Shown here: positions 33,605-45,917 of the stretch, piece after piece | How positions within the stretch are numbered: the first letter of the stretch is position 1 | Layout: every line of letters begins with the position of its first letter | Origin: Pachyseris speciosa | Lineage: Eukaryota > Cnidaria > Anthozoa > Scleractinia > Pachyseridae | Direction: 5' to 3' | Assembly (NCBI GenBank): GCA_016490735.1 | Contig: JAEMWC010001351.1 | Span: 62,001 to 126,000 of the forward strand | DNA: 64,000 bases | Program-made: the position numbers and the translations under genes | The notes under the pieces: generated by a model | Database searches by the model: none | What the model was told of the DNA's origin: nothing | The model's input: only the letters and a program-made list of their open reading frames with translations

Positions 33605-33945
33605 CAAATTAAAGATATGAGAATGAATATATGAAAATAATGTATTTGAACTGCGGATTAATGATTAAACATGTGACTGATCATCAGAGTTATGAACACT
33701 ACTTAAGCAGTAGTGAAAACTGAAAGCCTGAAAATAAAAATTCAGGCTTGTACGGGATTCGAACCCACGACCTCTGCGATACTGGTGCAGCGCTCTACCG
33801 ACTGAGCTAACAAGCCATGTGGGAGCTGGTCGTTCTGTTGGTTCGTAATATACCCGTGAGTGGTGAATATATGAGAATGAATATATGAAAATCATATCAG
33901 TATAATCATTAATCCTCAGTTCAAATATAAAAGAGCACGTTACAC
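33605..33945. mobile_element. SINE-like element in unit B with inverted flanks
   Basis: A tRNA-like core (33745-33816, minus) is enclosed by inverted text: TATGAGAATGAATATATG and TTTGAACTGCGGATTAATGA on the left, with an imperfect inverse on the right (TCATTAATCCTCAGTTCAAA). The insertion replaces about 70 bp of native text present in units A and C. Confidence 0.65.
33745..33816 (-). tRNA. tRNA-like sequence (SINE head, probably not a working tRNA)
   Basis: The 72 nt fold as a cloverleaf: acceptor GGCTTGT with ACAAGCC, D arm GCTC/GAGC, T arm with GGTTCGAATCC, so both Pol III promoter boxes are present. The anticodon loop is CCAGTAT, with C instead of the invariant U33 and one mismatch in the stem. 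It recurs within repeats in this window, so a SINE or tRNA-derived repeat is more likely than a functional gene. Confidence 0.6.
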
Positions 33946-35904
33946 AAAAAAATGGTGCATTATGAAAGAGCCGGTGTCCCTAGAAAGACAGATGCTCATT
34001 TGTCGATCAACAGTCACAACAAGACACGCAATAGCTTAAAGAAAAGAGTTCTAAATTTTCGTTTTCTTAACATCTTGAACAAAAAAAAATTACTACCACT
34101 CTGCTGTTTTAAAACTGAACCACAGTAAAAAAAAAACAACAACAACAGAAATAAATGTTAATAATTACTGCTTCTGAAAGGACACTCGGATACGAACGAT
34201 TCAAACTTCGTGTCTATTTTTTCTTCATCCTAAGAAGTCATCATATTGTATGACGTTCAAAGCAAATTTTATTTTAGTTTTTGTGCGCGTGTACAACGTT
34301 GACAGCACTGCTTCAAAGTGTTCTCTAAGTGTATGAAGTATAAAAATAGTTTGAATGTGGCATCAAGCAGGCTTAATTTAACTGTATACTCTAATTCAGA
34401 AATGAAATTCAACCTAACCGGGGAAATTGTTTACATCAGTTGTGGCCGCGTCTTCAGCTGTTTGCCAGTTTAAGCACGTACGCAACTGATGAAGAGAAAA
34501 TTACTAAAATGAAAGGAAAACCTTATGTGATCATATAAACAAGGAAAACTGCGCACAAGGCAGGTAATTGAGTTGAAGGCTTCATGCTTTTGTACCTGTT
34601 TTGGAAAGTGCGCCTTAACTTATGAATCGTGAGCAGTTTTAAGAAATGTGACGAGAAAACTTAAAACGCTTGACTACACGGAAAGGTGAGCTGGAGCAAA
34701 AATGAATTTAGAAAATACCCCGAATTAATAATAAAGTTGCTAACAAAAAGGGTGAACTGGATCAACAGATGTTGCAACTTCTATGATCAGGACAGGCTAC
34801 AACAGAGGTGGAGAATGTCTCGGATATCCTTGCATTTGCATTTGAATTTGAATTTGAATAAGAAAATATCTACTACGACACAGCTGATATCTGAGACGTC
34901 AGGCGACGCTCTACCCACATAACGGCTGCACAGGACGGTTTGAATGCAAATAAATCGACTGATGTTTGAAGCGTTTTGTCAAAGCAAAAAATTATAAAGC
35001 TTTATATATGGAGTTTAACAAACGTACCTAAGAGAGGATGAAGTAAAACTGTATGAATTACAACTCAGACATAAATGTCGCGATAATGCTCTATCACATA
35101 CTCAAGTATCACGAACGCTAACGCCTGCTTATCGTGAGGCGGTTTACCTACAATAAAGAGAAAACAGGCGAGTTCATCGGTAAAATTTGCGCTATTTTAT
35201 TCTTTGTTTGCTGAGGGAGAATTTCTAAGCTATAATTATTACTAACTAGTTGCTACTAAAATATACACCAATCACCGACGTTTTAGCAGGAAGACGCAGT
35301 GTAAAGGGAGTTCCCCAAAGAAGATCTAACTTGTTTAATTTGGCAATCATAAGCGAACATTAAAATACTTTGAAATACGTTGTAATTGGGCTTGGAAGTT
35401 TTCGTGTAGAAGTGGTTGAACGGCAGAAGTTCAGTTTCGAGTTTACTCTTGGTTGCTAGAATTAAGCAAAAGAAACGAAAAATCTTAACGTTCTCATGTC
35501 GCGACGTGGATGGAATTTTCGGGAGCACAACTTCCCGTTCCTCCTTGTTCAAACGCGACAAAATACGTGGTTAATTTTTTGGTTAGAATCCAACTAAAAT
35601 TCCACGTCTGTTACGAGCGCATGCTGCAAACCTTGTCCTTTTTGTTATAATTGAGGCGACATCTCCAAGCGACTTTCATTTTCCAAATAATCTTTTGTAA
35701 GGAAACTCGGTAGCTTCCAACTTATCCTTAAAGTTGCACAATATATAGTCAGGAGCCCATCATTCGAAGCTTACAACTCCCATACTAAGCCTATGTCAGG
35801 AGCGGCATTTTTACAGACTGATCTATTTTTAGACTATATTTTCCCGAAAAAAAGGGCGGCGGGAACGGCAACGGCAACGAGAGCGCCAGAAAACAATAGA
35901 CTTA

Positions 35905-36434
35905 GGCTATGTTTACACTATGTCTACACTTTGTCTACACTATACCGGATAACTCGTTTCATTTCAGTTTCATTTCGCCCGGTTCATTGTATCTTGAAAC
36001 GTTTTCTTACACCGTGAAGCAGCTGCTTGGACAGTCTCTGGAAACGAATTTGAAATACTGTTGCCAAAGACACAAAGATTTCATGCAGTCTGTAAGGTAT
36101 AACAAGGACTAGATCAAAGCTCTTGTGCCGGCACGAAAACCATATCGGATAGGGCTTTTGTTCACATTCAAAACGATGATTTCGGCACGGTTTTTGCGTC
36201 GGAGCGATGCTGGGCCGCTGCGGTCTTGAAAGTGAATCGTCACATATCGGATAAGTTTTCGTGACACTTTCTGGAGTAGTGTGAACAAAGAATGGAACCG
36301 AAACGGAAATCAACAACGAGGAGCAAGGATTGGATTCTAGTGGAAAGATGGAGGCGGTTAACTGCCGTTCACACCAGGCCGGAGTATCTTTCACAACGAC
36401 ATAAAATGCTATCCGGCATAGTGTAGACATAGCA
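35905..36434. mobile_element. TTA-flanked composite MITE, left copy in unit B
   Basis: Same structure as 27014-27548, with better preserved ends (GGCTATGTTTACACTATG) and TTA at 35902-35904 and 36435-36437. Confidence 0.82.
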
Positions 36435-37602
36435 TTAATGAGCGAAAACAAAGTCTCTGCACGTGCAGATACTTGTGGCACGTGCAGCGACTTGTGATAG
36501 GTCATCGGGGCTCCAGCGGGAGTCTGGTATTGGCGGGAAATTCAATCTTTAAATAACATGGTCTATGAAAACGTCGTGACAGGAATATATGGCAGTTGTA
36601 CGCTCCTAGTGATGAGCTCATGATAAAGTAGAATGATGGCGGGGTTGAGGGTTCGATTGAGACAATCTCAAAATAATGAACCATGCAAAGAAACGATGAA
36701 CAGCTTCATCATAGCGTTAATTTAACGGTCATACGTAGGAATCAAAAATGAAAGAAATAAATCCAGTAAAAAGGTGTGACCTCACATATGTGGTTTCCTT
36801 TCCGTTTGCCTATCAGGAGGATTCCGATCCATTCCGTTATTCCTTTATCGCGTTTTCTTTTCTGGTCGGATAATTTCTAATTAAGAGAAACTTTATCGGG
36901 TAGTTTCTCCAGTAAAACGGAGACATCTTTCGTGAGCTGTTGTCAGTTTTCTGAAAATCGCAGCTGACTGTTTATCCTAAAACAAACGGATATAGTTCAC
37001 CAGAAGTGGTGAAGGTTTAAGGCGACATTTTAACAAATAAAGACCGCTTTTTAAATAAATGAAAATTTAACCGAACTATGCACATTTAGTAGGGAGTTGT
37101 TCTGACTGTTAAGTTTAAAATGAAAATGTACGATCAGATATCTTGAATTCCGGTTTGGGTATTTTGTTAAGGATTATGCCTTACCGATACACTCCTCAGT
37201 CCTAAACATTTTTTTATCTCTATTTCTAAAGCATTGTTAAGAGGAATGAGGATTCGTGATTCCATTCCTGACAAAGATCCATTTTGGCTGAGTTTGGGAC
37301 TGTAACAGCAGCTGGTTGAAATCATTTTCTTACTTGCTACACTGACGGGGAACAAAAGCATGCTCTGCCCAGCACACACAATTTAAATTTCAGTTCTTAA
37401 AATTTATCTCTATATTTCTCAACCACTGCACAAAGGAATGGGGATTCTGAGGACAGCATTCATCTTCACTACACTCCTAACAAAGATCCATTTTCGGCCT
37501 GAGTTCGGGGCTGTACCAGGAGCTGGTTGCTTCATGTTTCTAGGCGACGTTAGAGCGTTGGTTGAAATCATTTTGTTACTTGCTACAGTGACGATTGACT
37601 AA

Positions 37603-37953
37603 GGCAATGTCTACACTATGCCGGATAGCATTTTATACCGTTGTGAAAAATACTCCGGCCTGTTGTGAACGGCAGTGGCCCAAAACTGACTGCCTCCATC
37701 TTTCCAATAGAATCCGATCCTTGCTCCTCGTTGTTGATTTCCGTTTCGGTTCGATTCTTTGTTCACACTGCTCCAGAAAGTGTCACGAAAACCTATCCGA
37801 TATGTGACGATTCACTTTCTAGACCGCAGCGGCCCAGCATCGCTCCGACGCAAAAACCTTGCCGAAATCATCGTTTTGAATGTGAACAAAAGCCCTATCC
37901 GATATGGTTTTCGTGCCGGCACAAGAGCTTTCCGGTATAGTGTAGACATAGGC
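37603..37953. mobile_element. TAA-flanked MITE, right copy in unit B
   Basis: Complete version: GGCAATGTCTACACTATG at the left end, GTGTAGACATAGGC at the right end, TAA on both sides (37600-37602 and 37954-37956). Confidence 0.82.
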
Positions 37954-40900
37954 TAAAAGTATACTCTATCATTCAAGCACAAAATGAAATGACTGAAATT
38001 GATCTAGTCCTTGTTATACCTTACAGACTGCATCAAATCTTTTTGTGTTTATTGCAACAGTATTTCAAATTCGTTTCCAGAGATTGTCCAAGCAGCTACT
38101 TCACGGTGTAAGAAAACGTTTCAAGATACAATGAACCGGGCGAAATGAAACTGTGCTCCCGCATAGAAAACGTTTAAAATCCTTTATAATCTGTTTTCAG
38201 AATACCGACGGGTTTTTTGTGCGGCCTACCTGTGGTAGATCACACTATAGTTATAGTCATCGAATTTGTCTGTCCGTCCGTCCGTAACACATCACGTGAT
38301 GTCCCTTGGGAGCAAGGAGACCAATCCGAGAAAAGGATTGCATCATCCGCGCTAATCTAGTCGAATTAAGGCCCCAAGTCCATATTTTCCAGTTACCAAA
38401 ACACTATGCAAATGTGTTAAAACTGTGTACCTTTGTCTTTCCAGAGCATGGCTTGTATTCGATACAAACTATTTTCAAGTGATAAAATGGCAAAAACGGC
38501 AGGTAAAATTCATTCATCCCGGTTCCATTTTACCACTTTCCAAAGCTGTATTCTGCTTATACGACTACTTAAACACCCTAACGAATTCTTACTGCACTGT
38601 GCAACAATAATAGCCCAGTTTACACTCTTGGAGAGTCTTATTAATTAAACATTTTGCTGTGGAGTGATTAAGACCTCAGCGAAGGAAAAACGAGGAAAGG
38701 CTGACGTCAAATAAGGGGTTCCATGATGTGTTGTGTGACTCTTCTCAGTAAGACAAACAAAGTTGGCTTTTGATTTAGTTAGCAAATGCAAGCTCTTGTC
38801 CTATGAGGCCAGAAAAGAAAAGTTAACTTGTGATGGCCTATGCGTTGTAACCGATAGCTGATATGTTGTTGGTGGGTTTGTCGACGGACGGAGATTTCCT
38901 TTCAAGAACTGAAGGGTTTAAAGATGATAACAGAAGTAACTTACCAGTCGTAATGAAAATTTACAAGCTGACCGAAAGCCCAGAGTGTTATCAGAAATAT
39001 CACCATTCTAATATCAAATCCCTTTCACTTTCCAAGATTGCAGCCGAGTGATAACCGATGTTACTCACTCCACAGCACATGAAGCAAAACGTTTCTAGTG
39101 ACGAGGAAAGTAATTCACAAAGTGGAACATTTCTAGTCCTTCTCGGCTGTACTGAGTACTGGGTCAGTTAAAATGAAAGTCAAAATGTTGGTGGGTGGTC
39201 TCTCTCTGAAACTATATAACAGTCTTAACATGAAACTTAGCCAAAAGCTAAAACTTGTTATCAAAGCTCGCTTAGACGGGCAACTATCACAGAAATGATC
39301 ACGTGACTCTTTAACGTCTACAATTTCCTTCACTTTCTTTAGGGAAGGTGTACACCACCTTTTAACAGATGTGTCTTAGAACTAACGTGTGGATCATGTT
39401 GAGTAACAGAAGTTGTGCATGAAACGAACTGGAAGGCGTGTCTAGATCACGTGGCTATAATGAATTTTCACGTTTTCACTGTCTTACTCGTCCATAATAT
39501 GTACATCCGTGGCATGAAGAACACCATTCCAGTTGGATTTGGAGACTGCCCCATCAGAGCAGAAGTTAGGGAAACTTTGCGTTATGTTATAAACAAGGAA
39601 GATTTGACAAACGCCTTTGAACAAAGGCAAGATAAATCTACTTTAAAACCAAAGATTATGTGCTTAACTTTAGTATCCGACTTTCTACAAAAATGTAAAA
39701 CTATAGTATCAATTTGCGTTAAATGAAAGGTTGTAAAAAGAAAAGACGTTCGAAAGATCTGCCGTATTAAAGGCAACTTGTAATTCAGTTAATCTACGGT
39801 TCAATAGAATTTTTATCGCTTCCATGCTTTCATAAGCAAGAATCCTGCGCTACCTTAACCGTACTTGAAATGTGAAACCGAAATAACAATCAGCGTATGT
39901 TGTGGAAACTAAGCTGGTACACAAATGGACGAATACAACGGCACTTCTGGTTTTACGGAACGTTAGGACAACCTAGTGATCGAAAAGTATACTAATTTTA
40001 GAATTATTCCCAACAAAATAAAGTTCCACACGATTTATCATCTAAAGGTGGATAAACAATAAAATACAGGGCCGCTTATTGCTATACATTGAACAACAAT
40101 CCGACACATGTAGATAGGGTGGACCAAAGCCGCCCAGTATTCTACAGTGTTATCCGAAATCTCCGATCTTTTCTGTCCAAGTATAAAAAAGAGACATTTG
40201 TACCCAGAATCTTATGAGTTTCATCAATAATATTTCGTGTTATCTGCCCAAAACGCTTTAGCAAGAGCTTTCTTGATTAACCATTGTGCGGGTGACAATT
40301 AGAGTTGAAATGACGATTTTCCGCCCCGCTTGTCAGCCTTGTTAAGTTTAGAATACTATAAAATGTTTAACGGCTAAATGGCAGTTACATGAAAAGCGGA
40401 CACCCGTGGAGAACATTTCAGCACGAAACTTTAGTCCCTTCGTTTATCACTTTTTCCTTTTCGGTCATATATTCGGATTTATTGAAGAGGACGCAATTTT
40501 TTATAAAGTGTTAGTCTTACTCTCTGAATCCTAGCTGACTGTCCATCCAAATACAAACGGATACAGTTTATCAGTACTGGTGAAAGTTTAAAGTAACCCC
40601 ACGGTATGCAAATTTAGAACGGTGTTGTTCTGACTGTTTAAAATGACTGAAAATGTCCGCTCGGATATCTTGAATTTCGGTTGGGGCGTTTATTTTTTTA
40701 AGAATGATTCCTTACCGATACAATATTCAGCCCTGAATATTTTCATATCACTATTTCTAAAAAATTGCTAAGAAAAATGAGGATTCTTAACTCCATTCCT
40801 GACAAAGATTCTTTTTCTGGCCCAAGCGTGTTTGGCTCTGTAACAGCAGCTGGTTGCTTCGTCTTTCTCCGCAACGTGAAAACTTTGGTTGAAATCATTT

Positions 40901-43799
40901 TGCTAAGCGTGATGTCCTACCGATACACTATTCAGTCCTGAACATATTTTATCTCTGTTTCTAAATTATTGTAAAGAAGAGTGACAAGTGAATAAAAGCA
41001 TGCTGCGGCGAGCACACACAAGTTTACATTTTGGGATCTTGTCATTAATTGTTCTGCAACTGCATCAAACTCGTTTTTGTTCTCGCAACAATATTTCGAA
41101 TTCTTTTGCATGGAGTGTCGACGAAGCTGATTTCCAGTGTAAGAAAGCGGTTTTCAAGTACTGAAAGTACTCAGAAGTACTGAAATGTTCCAGTAGCTAT
41201 GCGTTCGTTTAAAACAAGTAAACGACTTCAAGTTATCTATGTATACAGGGAATGTAACGTGCGACCACAAAAAGCTGTGTAACTATCGTTGTCTCACCCC
41301 AAACTGTGAAAACTTGGAGTGTAAAAACAAAACGGAGCGATAATTGAACTGTGAAAGGTTGGTTATGCTTGCGCGCGGTTGTATTTCATAAATGTTGTAA
41401 AAAAAAAAAGCCCTACCGTAATGTACGCATTGCAGAAAAACTTAGTTAATATAAAAATTCTATTGTGACTTAAAAGTCCAATTCAACATTATAGAGCATA
41501 TTTTTAGTTCTAACATTTCAACACGGATGCGACTGAAAAAAAAAACGTTATGTTAGGAAAACCTTACATCATCTTGTAAGCGAGGAGATTTGACAACCGT
41601 CTCGAACAAAGGCAAGAGATCTATTTTAAAACCAATGATCCGTGAGCTTAAGTATTCCACTTTCGACAAGAACGTAAAACTATAGCATCAGAGTAAACTA
41701 CAGCTGTGGAATACACTAGAAAGTTTAGGAAAGCTGCTAACCAAGGACTGCAAGCTAAAATTGCTAACAAAGTTGAATCATCGGCTGTTACAATTTTCGT
41801 GATCAAGGGAAGTGAACTGAACAAAAATGTGGAATGTGGTGGTAATGCTTGCGTTTGCGTGTAGATTTAAGGTAGCAAACGTCTGTTGCAAATCGAGTCA
41901 CAAATGAATCGACCGATACTAAAGTGAGGCTTGTTTTGAATAAGGCTTTACAATGACCACGCCAAGGATACACTCAAGACTCACCTAACACTGAATGAAG
42001 TATCACTGTTAGAAATGCAACTCGACGGTAAATTTGGCGAGAAAACTCCATCGCTTGACCACACATTGCAGACGGTAATGCCCGCTTATCGGTCGGCGAT
42101 TTTGTCAACAACAAAGAAGGAACAGCAGTCTTCACAATTATACGTCAGTCGAGTTTGATGTATGTTAATTTATGAAAAATGGGCCGATGGATGACGTCAT
42201 TGGTCAGATATTGTTTCGCCGAAATATTGTTTGCTTGCTTAGAGGATATTTAACGACAAATTAAAGATAACTGCTAACTATTACGAACTGTTTCATATGT
42301 AAAATTTACCAGTTATAAAATGATGCATTATGAAAGACCCGGTGTCCCTAGAAAGACAAATGCTCATTTGACGATCAACAGTCACAACAAGACAGGCAAT
42401 AGCTTAAAGAAAAGAATTCCAAATTTGCCTTTTCGTAACATCTTGAACAAAAAAATAACAATAAACTATCACTGTGCTGTTTTAAAACTGAACGACAAAA
42501 AATAAACGTTAATAATTACTGCTTTTGAAAGGACACTCGGGTACGAACGACTCACCATATTGTCTGACGTTCAAAGCAAATTTTATTTCAGTTTTTGTGC
42601 GCGTGTACAACGTTGACAGTACTGCTTCAAAGTGTTCTCTAGGTGTATGAAGTATAAAAATAGTTTGAATGTGGAATCAAGCAGGCTTAATTTAACTGTA
42701 TACTCTAATTCAGAAATGAAATTCAACCTAACCGGGCAAATGTTTTACATCCGTTGTGGCCGCTTCTTCAGCTGTTTGCCAGTTTCAGCGCGTACGCAAC
42801 TGATGAAGAATGACTGAAATGACTGAAAACCTTATGTGATCATATAAACAAGGAAAACTGCGCACAAGGCAGGTAATTGAGTAGAAGGCTTCATGCTTTT
42901 GTACCTATTTTGGAAAGCGCGCCTTAACTTATAAAGCGCGAGCAGTTTTAGGAAATGTGACGATAAAACTAAAAACGCTTGTCTAAACAGAAAGCTGAGC
43001 TGGAGCAAAAATGAATTTAGAAAATACCCCGAATTAATAATAAAGTTGCCAACAAAAAGGGTGAACTGGATCAACAGCTGTTACAACTTCTATGATCAGG
43101 ACAGGCTACAACAGAGGGGAAGAAATCCGTCTCGGATATGCTTGCAATTGCATTTGAATTGGAATTTGAATTTGAATAAGAAAATATCTACTACTACACA
43201 GCTGATATCTGAGACGTCAGGCGACGCTCCACCGACATAACGGCTGCGCAGGAGGGTTTAAATGCAAATAAATCGACTGATGTTTGAAGCGTTTTGTGAA
43301 AACAAACATTTATAAAGGTTTATATATGGAGTTTAATTAACGTACCTAACAGAGGATGAAGTAGGACTGTATGAATTACAGTTCAAAAATAAATGTTGCG
43401 ATAGTGCTCTATCACAGACTCGCTAACGCTTTCTTATCGTGAGGCGGTTTCCCCACAATAAAGAGAAAAAAGCTGTCGACTTTGTTGCATGCTTATTGAC
43501 TAATTATCAGACAGAGAGGCGAGTTCATCAGGAAAATTTGCGGTATGTCATTCTTTGTTTGCTGAGGGAGAATTTCTGAGCTATAATTATTACTAACTTG
43601 TTGCTACGAAAATATACACCAATCATAGAAGTTTTAGCAGGAAGACGCAGTGGAAAGGGAGTTCCCCAAAGAAGATCTTGTTTAATTTGGCAATCAAAAG
43701 CGAACATTAAAATACTTTGAAATATTAAATATGTGACTGATCATCGCAGTTATGAACACTACTTAAGCAGTAGTGAAAATAAAGCCTGAAAAAAATTCA

Positions 43800-43871
43800 G
43801 GCTTGTACGGGATTTGAACCCACGACCTCTGCGATACCGGTGCAGTGTTCTACCGACTGAGCTAACAAGCC
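43800..43871 (-). tRNA. tRNA-like sequence, minus copy in the unit C SINE
   Basis: Same cloverleaf as 33745-33816 with a few substitutions (GGTTCAAATCC box B). The anticodon-loop region reads CCGGTAT, again lacking U33. SINE component. Confidence 0.55.
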
Positions 43872-43928
43872 ATCTGGGAGCTGGTCGTTTTGTTGGTTCG
43901 TAATATACCTGAGTGGTGAATGTATGAG

Positions 43929-43999
43929 AATTGTTGGCTCAGTCGGTAGAGCACTGCACCGGTATCGCAGAGGTCGAGGGTTCAAATCCCGTACAAGCC
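43929..43999 (+). tRNA. tRNA-like sequence, plus copy in the unit C SINE
   Basis: Inverse partner of the copy at 43800-43871. Its 5' acceptor strand is damaged (ATTGTTGG in place of GGCTTGTTA), so it cannot form the full acceptor stem. Confidence 0.5.
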
Positions 44000-45917
44000 T
44001 GAATTTTTTTCAGGCTTTATTTTCACTACTGCTTAAGTAGTGTTTATAGCTGCGATGATCAGTCACATATTTAATCATTAATCCGCAGTTCAAATATATG
44101 ATTTTCATATATTCATTCTCACTTTGAAATATGTTGTAATTGGACTTGGAAGTTTTGGCGTCGAGTTGGTTGAACGGCAGAAGTTCAGTTTCGAATTAAC
44201 TCTTGGTTGCTGGAATTGAGCAAAAGAAAGGAAAAATCTTAACGCTCTCATGTCGGGACGTGGATGGAATTTTGTAGCACACCTTCCCGTTCCTCCTTGT
44301 TCAAACGCGACAAAATATGTGGTAATTTTTTGGTTAGAATCCTAGTAAAATTCCACGTCTGTTACGAGCGCATGCTGCAAACCTTGTCCTTTTTGTTATA
44401 ATTGAGGCGATATCTCCAAGCGACTTTCATTTTCCAAATAATCTTTTGTAAGGAAACTCGGTAGCTTCCAACTTGTCCTTAAAGTTGCACAATATATAGT
44501 CAGGAGCCCATCATTCGAAGCGTACAACTCCCATACCAAGCCTATGGCACGGCATTTTTACAGACCGATCTATTTTTAGACTATATTTTCCCGAGAAAAA
44601 GGGCGGCGGGGACGGCAACGGCAACGAGAGCGCCACAAAACAATAGTTTTAATGAGCGAAAACAAAGTCTCTGCACGTGCAGATACTTGTGGCACGTGCA
44701 GCGACTTGTGATTGGTCATCGGGGCTCCAGGGGGAGTCTGGTATTGGCGGGAAATTCAATCTTCAAATAACATGGTTTATGAAAACGCCTTGACAGGAAT
44801 ACATGGCAGTACGCTCCTAGTGATGAGCTCATGATATAGTAGAATGATGGCGGGGTTGAGGGTTCGATTGAGACAATCTCAAAATAATGAACCATGCAAA
44901 GAAACGGTGAACAGCTTCATCATAGCGTTGATTTAACGGTCATACATAAGAATCAAAAATGAAACAAATAAATCGAGTAAAAAGGTGTGACTTCACATAT
45001 ATGGTTTCCTTGCGGTGTGCTTAACAGGGAGATTCCGATCCATTCCGTTATTCCTTTATCGCGTTTTCTTTTCTGGTCGAATAATTTCTAATTAAGAGAT
45101 AATTTATGGGGTAGTTTTTCCAGTAAAACGGAGACATCTTTCGTGAGCCGGTGTCAGTTTTCTTAAAATCTAGCTGACTGTTTATCCTAAAACAAACGGA
45201 TATAGTTCACCAGAAGTGGTCAAAGTTTAAGGCGACATTTTATCAAATAAAGACCGCTTTTTAAATAAATGAAAATTTAACCTAACTATGCACATTTAGT
45301 TGGGAGTTGTTCTGACTGTTAAGTTTAAAATGAAAATGTACGATCGGATATCATGAATTCGGGTTTGGGTATTTTGTTAAGGATTATGCCTTACCGATAC
45401 ACTCCTCAATCCTGAACACTTTTTTTATCTCTATTTCTAAAGCATTGTAAAGAGGAATGAGGATTCGTGATTCCATTCCTGACAGAGATCCATTTTGGGC
45501 CGAGTTTGGGACTGTAAAAGCAGCTGGTTGAAATCATTTTCTTACTTGCTACACTGACAGGTGAACAAAAGCATGCTCTGCCCAGCACACACAATTTAAG
45601 TTTCAGTTCTTAAAATTTATCTCTATATTTCTCAACCACTGCACAAAGGAATGGGGATTCTGAGGACAGCATTCATCTTCACTACACTCCTAACAAAGAT
45701 CCATTTTCGGCCTGAGTTCGGGGCTGTAACAGCAGCTGGTTGCTTCAAATCTTTGTGTTTTTCGCAACAGTATTTCAAATTCGTTTCCAGAGATTGTCCA
45801 AGCAGCTACTTCACGGTGTAAGAAAACGTTTCAAGATACAATGAACCGGGCGAAATGAAACTGTGCTCCCGCATAGAAAACGTTTGAGTCGAATCCAGGC
45901 CCCAAGTCCATATTTTC

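Larger units (their letters stand above)
29475..38389 (+). repeat. Array unit B (about 8.9 kb)
   Basis: Closest match to unit A by eye, sharing both paired MITEs. Specific features are a 153 bp MITE at 31375-31527 and a tRNA-SINE-containing palindrome at about 33605-33945. Confidence 0.85.
43726..44120. mobile_element. Palindromic SINE insertion with two opposed tRNA-like heads
   Basis: ACTTTGAAATAT is present on both sides (43714-43725 and 44121-44132), a 12 bp target-site duplication. The element is nearly symmetrical: each half has an AAGCCTGAA...TTCAGGCTT hairpin and a tRNA-like sequence. Unit A has uninterrupted sequence at the same position (about 26480). Confidence 0.8.
38390..45917 (+). 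repeat. Array unit C (about 7.5 kb)
   Basis: Same order as A and B, but without the left composite MITE (empty site near 44647) and with a deletion near 45745 that removes the right MITE and flanks. It carries the double tRNA-like palindrome at 43726-44120. Confidence 0.85.

Noticed and set aside
33745..33816. A functional tRNA gene
   Set aside because: The cloverleaf is good, but U33 is absent, the anticodon stem has a mismatch, and the sequence is repeated inside inverted-repeat elements. A SINE head is more likely.
45735..45765. A clean empty site for the right-hand MITE at the C/D junction
   Set aside because: The junction GGTTGCTTCA|AATCTTTG lacks flanking sequence on both sides of the MITE position, so it is a deletion of about 0.5 kb, not an unoccupied site.
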